Below are positions 1 through 9,570 of a DNA stretch of 54,407 nucleotides, piece by piece. Below the pieces are notes generated by a model, which did no database searches, was not told the origin of the DNA, and was given only the letters and a program-made list of their open reading frames with translations. Every line of letters begins with the position of its first letter. Position 1 is the first letter of the stretch. The translations under genes and the position numbers were made by a program. The stretch covers positions 1 to 54,407 of the forward strand of contig JACWAL010000008.1 in the NCBI GenBank assembly GCA_014874295.1, read 5' to 3'. Origin of the DNA: Microcaldota archaeon (GTDB lineage: Archaea; Micrarchaeota; Micrarchaeia; Micrarchaeales; Micrarchaeaceae).

Positions 1-1501
1 AGTGTATATCGCACTTCTCGACGCGCTTTATGTCGTAAGTGTGCTCGTCCTGGAAGTGCATCATTCCGAGGAACAGGCTCTTCATCTGGAAGTTGCCCAT
101 GCTCTGAAAGTCGTGCTTCGTTATCACTGACAGCAGTAGCTTGCCGAAGTTGACGCTCTTCGGCTGGTTCTTCTTGTCTATGAACCTGCTGAATTGCAGC
201 AGCGTCTTGGCGGCTATCATCCTCTTCACGAGCTTGCTCTTGCCGTCCATCTCGTCTACGGCGTTCTGCATGTGGTCCATGAGTCCTTCCAGGTCGACGA
301 ACCTGGCTATCGGCACGACCTTGTTGTCCTTGTCCAGGAAGAGGTACGTACCCATTCCGCAGGCGAAGTGTATCGAGAGGTCGTACTTGTACTCCCCTGT
401 AAGCGCCTCGATGAACTTGTTTATGCCGCCTATGTAAGGCACGGACGCCCAGTCGTCCCTGCTTATCGCGCCGTTCGTCTGCTCCTCTATGAGCTTGATA
501 GCCCCCGGAATCGTTATCCTCTGCTTCTCCCTCTGGTTCGACGGCATGCGACCGACGAGCGAAACCGGCTGGAAGTTCACGGCTCTAACGACGTCGAGGT
601 TGTTGAGCGCGAAGTTTATCATGGCCCCGAGCTCGTGATCGTTTATCGTGCGTATGACGGTCGGCACGAGCACCACGCTGATGCCCGACTTCCTGCACGC
701 GTCAAGCGCGAGCGGAGCCTCCCAGTGGTTTTTCGGGTTCGCCCTGGCGCTGACCCCGTCGAAGCTCATGTAGAGTGTGCTGGTCCCAGCGTGCCTGAGC
801 TTGACCGCAAGCTCCGGGTGCAGGCCGAGGTTGATCCCTGTGGTGTTGAGCTGTATCTGGTCGAAGCCGTCCTTCTTTGCCATCTCCACTATCTCGACTA
901 TGTGTGGGTGCAGTGTCGGCTCCCCCCCAGTTATCTGCAGCGCATTGGCCGGTATCGGCTTCTGGTTCCTCAGGTTCTTGAACAGCTTATCGAGTTCCTC
1001 CATGCTCGGCTCGTAGATTGCCTCCCCCTCCTTGGCGTAGAAGAAGCAGTACCAGCAGCTGAGGTGGCACCTGTTCGTGACCACAACGTTCGCCAGCCCT
1101 GTGTGGGACTTGTGCCTCTCGCACATGGCGCAGTCGAACGGGCAATTCGCTCCTTTTGTTGGGGTTATGACGTTCGGGTTATCAAATCCCCTCCCGTAGT
1201 AATTGTAACGCCTCATCTTCATGTACATGTCGTAGTCCTCCCAGTACTTCTCGATCGCCCACTTGTGCTCTGGGCAGTACTTCCTTATCATTACGTAGTC
1301 GCCGTCCTTGTATATAGTGCCCTTCACAATCAGTTTGCACTCGGGGCAAACTGTCATGGTCTCCTCTATTATGGGCATCTTCTCTATTTCCTCCATGGTC
1401 CTGTGGTACACTGCCGTAACGTCCTCCTTGTGCACCATCTCCATGACCTGACCATTCGGCTCGAGCACGCTTTTAGTCCCAATAACGTCGTCCATATACA
1501 T
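1..1501 (-). CDS. Radical SAM protein of the tetraether lipid synthase (Tes/MJ0619-like) type, 3' end beyond window
   Basis: Minus-strand reading frame from ATG at 1501 stays open to the window edge: MYMDDVIGTKSV...CPECKLIVKGTIYKDGDYVMIRKYCPEHK...GANCPFDCAMCERHKSHTGLANVVVTNRCHLSCWYCFFYAKEGEAIYEPSMEELDKLF...ALQITGGEPTLHPHIVEI. CxxxCxxC rSAM motif plus N-terminal Cys motifs. Absent from the ORF track because it has no stop in the window. Confidence 0.8.
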   Translation of the reverse strand, partial: MYMDDVIGTKSVLEPNGQVMEMVHKEDVTAVYHRTMEEIEKMPIIEETMTVCPECKLIVKGTIYKDGDYVMIRKYCPEHKWAIEKYWEDYDMYMKMRRYNYYGRGFDNPNVITPTKGANCPFDCAMCERHKSHTGLANVVVTNRCHLSCWYCFFYAKEGEAIYEPSMEELDKLFKNLRNQKPIPANALQITGGEPTLHPHIVEIVEMAKKDGFDQIQLNTTGINLGLHPELAVKLRHAGTSTLYMSFDGVSARANPKNHWEAPLALDACRKSGISVVLVPTVIRTINDHELGAMINFALNNLDVVRAVNFQPVSLVGRMPSNQREKQRITIPGAIKLIEEQTNGAISRDDWASVPYIGGINKFIEALTGEYKYDLSIHFACGMGTYLFLDKDNKVVPIARFVDLEGLMDHMQNAVDEMDGKSKLVKRMIAAKTLLQFSRFIDKKNQPKSVNFGKLLLSVITKHDFQSMGNFQMKSLFLGMMHFQDEHTYDIKRVEKCDIH

Positions 1502-1590
1502 ACCTTTTAGCTCCTTACTGCCCCTTGAGCTACGCAAGAGTGCTGTTTGGAAGGTATTTAAATGGTTACGATGCAGGGTTTTACGCCCCT

Positions 1591-2448
1591 TCAGTTCCTG
1601 CGTGGGCCCCTCTTTGGGTTGTTTTGCCTCCCGAAGCGCTTCCTCGGCTGGAAGTGCTGCTGTTGCCACTGCGGCTTCGGCCTCGAAGGTGTTTCTGCTA
1701 TGCGTTTCAGGCTCTCTTGCAGGTCCTTCTTGAGTTGCTCCGCGATGAACCTCTTCGAAAAGAAATCGGCCTTGAGTGCTATCGAGAGCTTCGTGGCGTA
1801 GACTCTGGCTATCTTGCCCTTCTGCTCCTTCGGCGCAGCCGTGACATCGACCAGTTTGAAGAGCACTCCGTACTTCGGGGGCTTGCTCCCGTACTTTATG
1901 TGCTTGAAGAGTGCCTTCTCAGCCCCGAGAAGCTGTACCGTGCTCGCCGGCATCGTGGCCAGCCTTTCGAGCGAGCCCGCCCTGCTCAGCAGCTCAGAGG
2001 CTATTTTCTCATCGGTCAGATAGGTCGCGTTGGGCATCAGCCTGTTGGCCGCGACCTTCAGGTACTCCTCGAGCGATGTGATTACAGAATCAGCCTTCAT
2101 ACCATACTCCGCAAAGGACTTTAGCGCCGACGCCTCGTCGTCGTTCATCTTGCGCCCCATGCCAGTGCGCTCTGCGGAGCCTACATTCTCGGCGAGCTCC
2201 ATCGCCGCCTTCGCCAAGCCCGCACTGCCGGCCTTTGCGGATTCCGGCGCGTATATTCCGTACCATTCAGCGAGCCTTTCTGAGGCGAGGTTCCTGCTCT
2301 TGCTCAGCTCCAGCCAGGCGTTGACCGCCTGCATGAGCGCATACTCCTCGCTGGAATAAGCCTCTCTTATGCCCGACTTCGCCTTCTCTATAAGCTCCTT
2401 TCTCAGCTCCGAATTGTTATCGGCCACCGAATCCCCACTATTATTCAT
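1591..2448 (-). CDS. Hypothetical helical protein with basic, Q/R-rich C-terminus
   Basis: 285 aa ORF, MNNSGDSVADNNSELRKELIEKAKSG...RPKPQWQQQHFQPRKRFGRQNNPKRGPRRN. Confidence 0.6.
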   Translation of the reverse strand: MNNSGDSVADNNSELRKELIEKAKSGIREAYSSEEYALMQAVNAWLELSKSRNLASERLAEWYGIYAPESAKAGSAGLAKAAMELAENVGSAERTGMGRKMNDDEASALKSFAEYGMKADSVITSLEEYLKVAANRLMPNATYLTDEKIASELLSRAGSLERLATMPASTVQLLGAEKALFKHIKYGSKPPKYGVLFKLVDVTAAPKEQKGKIARVYATKLSIALKADFFSKRFIAEQLKKDLQESLKRIAETPSRPKPQWQQQHFQPRKRFGRQNNPKRGPRRN

Positions 2449-2478
2449 ATGGGTGGCAAACTATAAAAAGCGGAGCCA

Positions 2479-4071
2479 TCATGCCTGCACCGTGCCGAAG
2501 CTGACCGATGGCATGACACCACTAGGCGGATAAGCGCGTGCGCGGACCCATTGGACAGCGAGCGAGATGGTATCAGGACCATAAGCCAGCAAAGTCGGAT
2601 ACAGGGACGTGGAAGCCGTGAAGCCGACATTGTTAGAATACGGGCTCCCATAGTTGAAAGTGGCGTAGGACTGTGCATTGTCCGCCCACAGGCCGAACAA
2701 GGCATACGAGCCAGGGATCCCACCTGGCATGTCTACGTCTTGGGATGAACCGCTGTTCCAGTTGAAGAGGTCATAATACCCGTTTGAAGTGTCTATGCCT
2801 ATCTGGTACTGCGGGTTGGTCTGGCCTGCGCCCTCCCATGCCATCTGCACACTGCTGCTGAAGGTCGAGGCATACGCGTCAAATTCAAGCACATTTGTCT
2901 GCGGGTTCATTGCTGTGCCCCAGTATATGCCCCCGCTTCCAGAGCTTGACGATTGTATGACTATACCGTTGTTCTGGGTTATGCTGTAGCTGCCTATATA
3001 GTCCCAGCCCGCCCTAAGAGAGCTGCCTGCGAAATTATCATAAAAGTTGAATACGCTAGCCCCATTGTCGTACTGCGCATATGTGCTTGAGAGCTGTGGC
3101 GCCTCGCCCGCATACGTGCCGTCGTATTGTGTATTCGTCGATTGATAAAACCTCATGCTTATCGTGTTGCTGCCGTTCGGCACGCCGTTTGGAATTCTGA
3201 CCCAGAATATCGCATTAGAGGAGCCGTTCGTGCACCCAGACTCGCACCAGCTATAGAGCTCGGTGCTGCCCTGGTAAAACCTTACGTTACCAAGGCCGTT
3301 CTGTTCGTATGCGCTGTACGAAGAAGGATTGAACTTCACCATCTGCTGGAACGGCGCGGCCGATGCAGCCTGGTTATTTGTCAGCGTTAGCGTTGAGTAG
3401 TAATAAGCTATCGTGGTCGAAACCGTCGTGGATGTGGTCGTGGAGATAGTGGAGGTCGATGTTGTCGAGGTTGTGCTGGTGCTCTGACCAGTTGTCGCAG
3501 TGATTGGCACACCTCTGATGGAGATATCCCCAAGCTCCGCGATATACTGCACACTGCTGCCGAGAAACTCGTACCTTACGTACAGCCTGCCCTGCATTGG
3601 CGGAGCATACCCGACATATATGGTGACGTTCGTTATCTGTCCGCTTTCCAGCGCTCCCGGTATCGCATAGCTGGGATTTGTGCCCGAAAGCGAGGAGTTA
3701 TCCGGAACGAACACGGCTGTGGCGGAGTACCATGTTTTCCCAGTTTCCTGTCCCATCTCCACAATCAGGTTCCCATTGGAGTAGAGCGGCTGCTCGCAGT
3801 AATAGCCGGTCTCTGCCACGCATCTGGTCGGGATGAGCGTGTTGGAACTGAATATGCCGAGCGAGTACATGGCCCCGAGCACCACAGCTATGACGATTAT
3901 CGCCCAACCGTAGGTCATCAGGTACTCCATTGCGGTTTGCGCACCCGTTTGCGGCCCGCTCGCGAGACCATGACGAGTGGATCTAATACCTTGTACTATG
4001 GACTTCCAAAGAGCAGGGCGTCTGGGGTGCATAGAGACCATAGCGAATTCGACCCAAAAGAATTTATGCAT
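2479..4071 (-). CDS. Class III signal peptide (pilin-like) surface protein with DUF2341-like domain
   Basis: QTAMEYLMTYGWAIIVIAVVLGAMYSLGIF; CVAETGYYC...MGQETGKTWYSATAVFVP module; Ser/Thr linker; FNPSSYSAYEQNGLGNVRFYQGSTELYSWCESG...AIFWVRIPNGVPNGSNTISMRFY (DUF2341-like). Start may be internal. Confidence 0.75.
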   Translation of the reverse strand: MHKFFWVEFAMVSMHPRRPALWKSIVQGIRSTRHGLASGPQTGAQTAMEYLMTYGWAIIVIAVVLGAMYSLGIFSSNTLIPTRCVAETGYYCEQPLYSNGNLIVEMGQETGKTWYSATAVFVPDNSSLSGTNPSYAIPGALESGQITNVTIYVGYAPPMQGRLYVRYEFLGSSVQYIAELGDISIRGVPITATTGQSTSTTSTTSTSTISTTTSTTVSTTIAYYYSTLTLTNNQAASAAPFQQMVKFNPSSYSAYEQNGLGNVRFYQGSTELYSWCESGCTNGSSNAIFWVRIPNGVPNGSNTISMRFYQSTNTQYDGTYAGEAPQLSSTYAQYDNGASVFNFYDNFAGSSLRAGWDYIGSYSITQNNGIVIQSSSSGSGGIYWGTAMNPQTNVLEFDAYASTFSSSVQMAWEGAGQTNPQYQIGIDTSNGYYDLFNWNSGSSQDVDMPGGIPGSYALFGLWADNAQSYATFNYGSPYSNNVGFTASTSLYPTLLAYGPDTISLAVQWVRARAYPPSGVMPSVSFGTVQA

Positions 4072-4175
4072 TTAATATATTCAGATATACTGCATCGATG
4101 CCGCTCTGCCGTGCTGGTTCCCTAACGCACAATACGTTTTTATTTGTTGAAGTGGAAGTGGTATAGGTTTTTGCG

Positions 4176-5642
4176 ATGGACATAGAAGAGCTGCTAGGCT
4201 TTGCGAAGAGAGCCGGATTCTTCTGGCCTGCGGCCGAGATATATGGAGGCGCATCCGGACTGTTCGACTACGGGCACCTCGGTGCGACGCTGAAGAGGAA
4301 CTTCGAGAGCGCGTGGCTTAAGTACTTCGTCACATCGAACGGATATCATCTGATAGAGGGCTCGAATATGCTGCCCGAGAAGCCGCTTATAGCGTCCGGG
4401 CACGCATCGCGCTTCAACGACGTCGTTGTCGGATGCTCAAAGTGCAAGACCTATTACAGGGCAGACGTGCTGCTCAACGAACTCAACATAAAGGTGTCGG
4501 AGGGCGCGAAGCCTGAGGAACTCGAGAAGGCCATAAGGGACAATGACGTGAAGTGCCAGAAGTGCGGCGGCGCGCTAATGCAACCGAAGGACTTCAACCT
4601 AATGATTGACGTGGCGCTCGGTCCTGAGAACCACGAGAGAGGGTACCTTAGACCGGAGACTGCGCAGTCAGCCTACCTCAACTTCTTCCGCGAGTTCAAC
4701 CTGCTGCGCAAACGCCTGCCGATGGGTCTCGCAATCATAGGGAGGGCGTATAGAAACGAGATATCCCCGAGGCAGGGGCTGTATAGGATGAGAGAGCTGG
4801 CGCAGGCTGAACTGCAGATCTTCTTCGACCCGGAAAACTGGGAAATAAATGACAGTGGCAAATTGCTTGAGAGGCAGGTCAACATCGTGCCGTACAGTGA
4901 CCACGAGACGAGAAGAATAAGCGGAAACGAGATAGTGGAGCAACTCGGGATACCGAGGTTCTATGCTTATCATATGTGCATGATAAACAGGTTCTACGAG
5001 GAGATAATGCACATGCCTGCGGACAAGCTGCGCTTCCTTGAGCTCGGCGGGGACGAGAAGGCGTTCTACAACAAACTGCATTTCGATATACAGGCCGACA
5101 TAAGCAGCTGGGGTGGCTTCAAGGAGATCGGAGGGTTGCACTACAGGGGGGAGCATGATCTCTCATCACACACCAAGGGATCCGGTCAGGATATGTCTGT
5201 AGAGTCGAACGGCAAGAGGATAATGCCCAACGTACTGGAGCTCAGCTTCGGAGTGGACAGGAACATATGGATGCTCATAGACCTGATGTACGCAAAGGAC
5301 GGCGAGCGAGCTGTGCTGAAGGTTCCTTATTCTATCGCACCGTACAATCTTGCGGTGCTTCCACTACAGAAGGACGACAGAATCATCGAGTATGCGCTCT
5401 CGCTCGAAAGCGAGCTGCGCGGACCTTTCAAGGTCAGCTATGATGAGTCCGGTTCTATCGGAAGGAGGTACGCGAGGATGGACGAAGCTGGCACACCGTT
5501 GTGCATCACGGTCGACTTCGATACTGTGGACGAGAATTCCGATAGGTTCGGCACAGTCACGATCAGGGACCGCGACACCAAGGCGCAGAGGCGCGTCAAG
5601 CGCCCCGAGCTCGCGGACGCCGTGACTGGGGCGCTGGCGTAG
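4176..5642 (+). CDS. glyS: Glycyl-tRNA synthetase (archaeal/eukaryal type)
   Basis: MDIEELLGFAKRAGFFWPAAEIYGGASGLFDYGHLGATLKRN; class II aaRS motifs, YRNEISPRQGLYRMRELAQAELQIFFDP. Confidence 0.93.
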   Translation: MDIEELLGFAKRAGFFWPAAEIYGGASGLFDYGHLGATLKRNFESAWLKYFVTSNGYHLIEGSNMLPEKPLIASGHASRFNDVVVGCSKCKTYYRADVLLNELNIKVSEGAKPEELEKAIRDNDVKCQKCGGALMQPKDFNLMIDVALGPENHERGYLRPETAQSAYLNFFREFNLLRKRLPMGLAIIGRAYRNEISPRQGLYRMRELAQAELQIFFDPENWEINDSGKLLERQVNIVPYSDHETRRISGNEIVEQLGIPRFYAYHMCMINRFYEEIMHMPADKLRFLELGGDEKAFYNKLHFDIQADISSWGGFKEIGGLHYRGEHDLSSHTKGSGQDMSVESNGKRIMPNVLELSFGVDRNIWMLIDLMYAKDGERAVLKVPYSIAPYNLAVLPLQKDDRIIEYALSLESELRGPFKVSYDESGSIGRRYARMDEAGTPLCITVDFDTVDENSDRFGTVTIRDRDTKAQRRVKRPELADAVTGALA

Positions 5643-5647
5643 GTGCT

Positions 5648-6502
5648 GTGGTGCAACACGCGGACGTGCGCGTCGACACATTCAACCTCGCGCACACATT
5701 CGAGAGCGCCCAGCCAATCACTTTCTTCGGTGAATTCGACAGGCAGGGCAATTCAGTCGATTATGTATCATCTGGCATGCAAATCAGAGTCACGCAGAGA
5801 AGCAAGGGTCCTATCACGATTGAAGCTCCGGACGTCAAGCGTGCAATCGCGGACTTCCGCGCGCGGTTCCGGTTATCAGACGACATGCGCCACATATACA
5901 GGCAGATAAGCACAGACGCGTTCATGGGCGAGGCTGTCAGGAAGTACCGCGGCCTGAGGTTGACTGTCAACGACCCGTGGGAAACTACAGTAGTATTCAT
6001 ACTCTCGCAGTTCAATAACATAAAGCGCATACACCTCATAACGAACAGAATGGTTGCGAGCTTCGGCGAGGTCTCGGAGCACGGAGTCAAGGCCTTCCCG
6101 ACTCCTGACGCACTGTCGAGGGCCACGATAAGGGAGCTCAACGCGTGCGGGATGGGTTTCAGGAGCAAGTACTTGAAGGCCACCGCAAAGGCGTGTGTCG
6201 ACAGCCTCGATCTGAACAGGTACAGAAGGAGCAGTTACGCTTCCGTGAAGGAAATGCTAATGGAACTTCCCGGCATAGGAGACAAGGTTGCGGACTGCAT
6301 CGCGCTGATGGGCTACGGGAAGCTCGAGGCATTCCCAATAGACACGTGGGTGAAGAGAACGCTCGAGCGCCTCTACTTCAACGGGAAGGGCACAAGCATA
6401 AAAAGGCTGCATGAGTCAGTATCTGAGAAGTGGGGGGACATGCAGGGATACGCGCAGCTCTACCTATATCACCACGGGAGGATTGACGGATATGAAGCTT
6501 AA
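5648..6502 (+). CDS. HhH-GPD DNA glycosylase (OGG1/N-glycosylase-DNA lyase-like)
   Basis: FILSQFNNIKRIHLITNRMVASFGE...LMELPGIGDKVADCIALMGYGKLEAFPIDTWVKRTLERLYF: HhH, catalytic K and D pattern. Confidence 0.85.
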   Translation: MVQHADVRVDTFNLAHTFESAQPITFFGEFDRQGNSVDYVSSGMQIRVTQRSKGPITIEAPDVKRAIADFRARFRLSDDMRHIYRQISTDAFMGEAVRKYRGLRLTVNDPWETTVVFILSQFNNIKRIHLITNRMVASFGEVSEHGVKAFPTPDALSRATIRELNACGMGFRSKYLKATAKACVDSLDLNRYRRSSYASVKEMLMELPGIGDKVADCIALMGYGKLEAFPIDTWVKRTLERLYFNGKGTSIKRLHESVSEKWGDMQGYAQLYLYHHGRIDGYEA

Positions 6503-7076
6503 CGACGAGATAACCAGGATGGAGACGGAGCTCGAGAGGAAGCAAAAGAGGCTAGACGAGGTGAATGATCTCTCCAGGAGGCTCATACGAAACTGCGCAA
6601 GGTCGATAACTGCGCTGCATAACTCCGAGATGAAGGAGGCCGAGCAGCATCTAACGGAGGCGCGGGAGCTTGCCTCGAGGCTCGTCAAGGTCGACACCGA
6701 CTTCAAGTATATATCTGTGCAGGCCTACCAGGAACTCGCCGAGGCGGAGATATTTCGCGAGATAAAGGGCTCGGGGCGCATACCATCACCATCAGAGCTG
6801 AAGCTGCCGGAGGATGCGTACCTGCTCGGGCTCATGGACGTTGTCGGCGAGCTGAAACGGAGCATGCTGCTCTCGCTCATGCGCGGCGACGTGAAGACAG
6901 CCGGATCGTATTTCTCCTTCATGGGCGAGATCTACGACTCCACAAGGGGTCTCAGGTTCCCTGAATCCGTGCTGCCGATGTTCAGGAAGAAGCAGGACAC
7001 AGCGCGCATACAGCTCGAGAATGCCGGCAGCGACATGCTGAAGTTTTCCGAGAAGCGTATCCGCGGCAAGGGCTAG
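6492..7076 (+). CDS. Translin family protein
   Basis: Start ATG 6492 (MKLNDEITRMETELERKQ); LIRNCARSITALHNSEMKEAEQHLTEARELASRL...YQELAEAEIFREIKGSGRIPSPSELKLPEDAYLLGLMDVVGELKRSMLLSLMRGD. Confidence 0.8.
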   Translation: MKLNDEITRMETELERKQKRLDEVNDLSRRLIRNCARSITALHNSEMKEAEQHLTEARELASRLVKVDTDFKYISVQAYQELAEAEIFREIKGSGRIPSPSELKLPEDAYLLGLMDVVGELKRSMLLSLMRGDVKTAGSYFSFMGEIYDSTRGLRFPESVLPMFRKKQDTARIQLENAGSDMLKFSEKRIRGKG

Positions 7077-7144
7077 CAAGCAGTTAAATATCCTCGCTAC
7101 CTCATAATAGTTGTTAACGTTTCTCATTGTAAGAGGGGGTTTTC

Positions 7145-7408
7145 ATGGATGAAAAGAGAGCAAGCGAACTTATAGCGCAGATAACCAAGCAGATGGATTC
7201 CGTGACTTCCGACACCGCTGTCCCAAAGAATGTCCGTGCCGCCGTCACGGAGGCGAAGGAGAAGCTCAACGCGCCAGGCGATTACGTAGTAAGGATAGCC
7301 GGCGCGATCTATTCGATAGACAACGTCAGCAACGACATCAACCTTCCCCCTCAGGCCAGGACCACCATCTGGAGCATACTAAGCGCGCTTGAGTCCATCA
7401 AGGATTGA
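7145..7408 (+). CDS. UPF0147 family protein
   Basis: 87 aa MDEKRASELIAQITKQMDSVTSDTAVPKNVRAAVTEAKEKLN...DINLPPQARTTIWSILSALESIKD. Confidence 0.85.
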   Translation: MDEKRASELIAQITKQMDSVTSDTAVPKNVRAAVTEAKEKLNAPGDYVVRIAGAIYSIDNVSNDINLPPQARTTIWSILSALESIKD

Positions 7409-8922
7409 TCGATTGCATGGGGGATGCAAAGAAGGAGCTTGCAAGGCTCCTTTCTAATGCCAACATATTCCTCGCTGCGGATGTAGACGAGGAGTCAATG
7501 GGCCAGGTGGACCTCAACCTGCTCGTGTCGAAGCTCATCGATATGAAATCAGGCATCGAGGGCCTCAAGGTCGCGAACGCGAGCGATGTCGGAATCGCAG
7601 TCTCGGCGCTCTCGGAGGAGAGGCTTGCGAAGGCGCCGAAGCCTATAGAGACGGCAAAGATCGAGTCGTTTGTGCCGAAGGCATCGGATATAGAGGCCGA
7701 CTACAGGATAGAGGCCAGCGAAATAGGCAAGACCGAGGGCAACGTCAACGGGTTCGTCGATTACTTCCGCAACAGGCTCGAGCGGCTTCGAGACGTGCTC
7801 GAGGCGAGGACACACACGGCGGCGCCCAGCATAGAGGCGCTGAAGGACTACGCCAACGGCAGAGAAGTCGTGATCGTGGGCATGGTCAACTCGAAGATAA
7901 CGACGAAGAATGGCAACACGATGCTCGTCATCGAGGACCAGACAGGAGAGGCGAAGGTCATGTTCATGAAGTCGGATTCGAAGGAGGGCAACGCCCTCTT
8001 CGCCAGCGCCAACCGCATAGTCAACGATGAAGTTCTGGCCGTCAAGGGCAGGCTATCGGGGCCGTTCGTCATAGCGAAGGAAATATTGTGGCCCGATGTC
8101 CCAATACGCGAGAGGAAGCAAATAGAGGAAGATGTCGCGATCGCCTTCTTGTCTGACGTGCATGTTGGTAGCAAGTTCTTCATGGAGAAGAACTTCGTCA
8201 AGATGCTCGACTGGCTCAATGGCAACGTCGACTCGAAGTCGAAGATGCTAGCGGGCAAGGTCAAGTACCTGATTATAGGGGGCGACGTAGCTGACGGCAT
8301 AGGTATATACCCGGATCAGGAGGACAACCTCGCGATACTCGACATCTACCAGCAGTACAAGCTGCTCGCCAACCTGCTCGAGTCGATACCCGACTACATG
8401 CACGTCTTCATACTACCTGGCGACCATGACGCGGTGCAGATGGCCGAGCCGCAGCCCGCATTCCCGAAGGAGCTCATAGACATGAACAGGAGCAACATCC
8501 ACTTCGTCACTAACCCGTGCAGGCTCACCCTGCATGGAATATCCGTGCTTTCGTACCACGGCTACGGCATAGTGCCTATGATACACGCGATACCGGGCCT
8601 GAGCTTCTCGAGGCCGGAGGAGGTCATGATAGAGATGCTCAAGAGGAGGCACCTCTCCCCGATATATGGTGGTAGCGTTATAGTGCCGTCCCAAAAGGAC
8701 AACCTGGTAATAGATACGATGCCGGACATCTTCCACACAGGGCACATTCACAAGAACGGCATATCCGAGTACCATGGTGTGCAGGTCGTCAACAGTGGCA
8801 CATGGCAGGACCTTACCGAGTACCAGGTGAAAAGGGGCTTGCACCCATCGCCGTGCAACCTGCCTGTCTTCGAGGCCAAGAAGTACGCATTCACTACCGT
8901 GGACTTCACTAGTGTGGTATAG
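7405..8922 (+). CDS. DNA polymerase II (PolD) small subunit DP1
   Basis: OB-fold region then calcineurin-like phosphoesterase motifs AFLSDVHVGS, IGGDVADG, LPGDHDA, YHGYGI, HTGHIH. Confidence 0.92.
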   Translation: MIDCMGDAKKELARLLSNANIFLAADVDEESMGQVDLNLLVSKLIDMKSGIEGLKVANASDVGIAVSALSEERLAKAPKPIETAKIESFVPKASDIEADYRIEASEIGKTEGNVNGFVDYFRNRLERLRDVLEARTHTAAPSIEALKDYANGREVVIVGMVNSKITTKNGNTMLVIEDQTGEAKVMFMKSDSKEGNALFASANRIVNDEVLAVKGRLSGPFVIAKEILWPDVPIRERKQIEEDVAIAFLSDVHVGSKFFMEKNFVKMLDWLNGNVDSKSKMLAGKVKYLIIGGDVADGIGIYPDQEDNLAILDIYQQYKLLANLLESIPDYMHVFILPGDHDAVQMAEPQPAFPKELIDMNRSNIHFVTNPCRLTLHGISVLSYHGYGIVPMIHAIPGLSFSRPEEVMIEMLKRRHLSPIYGGSVIVPSQKDNLVIDTMPDIFHTGHIHKNGISEYHGVQVVNSGTWQDLTEYQVKRGLHPSPCNLPVFEAKKYAFTTVDFTSVV

Positions 8923-8995
8923 CCAGCGCTAATCCTTGTTAATTAAAATGCAGAAAAAGAAAAGGAGAAGAAAAAAGAGAAAAGGAAGCCAACGA

Positions 8996-9493
8996 TCAGG
9001 TCGACTTCAAGGTTATCGTAGCGACCTGGAGGCTGTAAGGCGTTGCGCTGCCGCTTAGCGTGTAGACTGCATATATCGATCCCTGCAGCGCCGAGCCGAT
9101 CGTGTTACCGGCCCAGCTGACCGGTATGCTGTTGATCGTCACTGCGGAAGTCTGCCCGCTGTTTATCGATCCGAGCACGGCGTTTGGCGTGAGCCCGCTG
9201 GAGAATGTCTGCCCATACGGGACGAATATCAGCGTCGTGCTGGCCCAGTTTGTCCCGGTAGCCTGCCCGAAGGTGAACGCCAGATTAGCACTATGATAGA
9301 CAGCATTCTGGCAGTAGAATCCAGATACCGCGATGCAGCCCTGTGGCGTCAGAGATGCGCTGTTGAACACTCCGAGCGAGTAAAGTGCGCCCAGAACCAC
9401 TGCTATGATCAGGATGGCCCAGCCGTAGGTCATCAGGTATTCCATAGCCGACTGTAGTCTCAAACCTGTCATTTTTTTCATGTCATCACACAC
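8996..9493 (-). CDS. Class III signal peptide pilin-like secreted protein
   Basis: RLQSAMEYLMTYGWAILIIAVVLGALYSLGVF + CIAVSGFYC...FTFGQATGTNWASTTLIFVP module. Confidence 0.8.
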   Translation of the reverse strand: MCDDMKKMTGLRLQSAMEYLMTYGWAILIIAVVLGALYSLGVFNSASLTPQGCIAVSGFYCQNAVYHSANLAFTFGQATGTNWASTTLIFVPYGQTFSSGLTPNAVLGSINSGQTSAVTINSIPVSWAGNTIGSALQGSIYAVYTLSGSATPYSLQVATITLKST

Positions 9494-9570
9494 TTCCGTT
9501 GCTTACAAATCAAAAGATAAATATTTAGACCTATAAGGCTGCCACTTTACTCTAATGTAGTTGTTTGCCG

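Noticed and set aside
194-1510. 438-aa plus-strand ORF
   Set aside because: Antisense to the rSAM/Tes-like gene; low-complexity R/V/L-rich translation without recognisable motifs, a high-GC shadow ORF.
3400-3480. Short gtggtcgtggag/gtcgatgttgtcgagg repetitive stretch, considered as a tandem repeat or CRISPR
   Set aside because: It encodes the Ser/Thr-rich linker (TSTTSTTSTSTISTTTSTTVSTT) of the pilin-like protein; no regular repeat-spacer structure. No CRISPR array was seen in the window.
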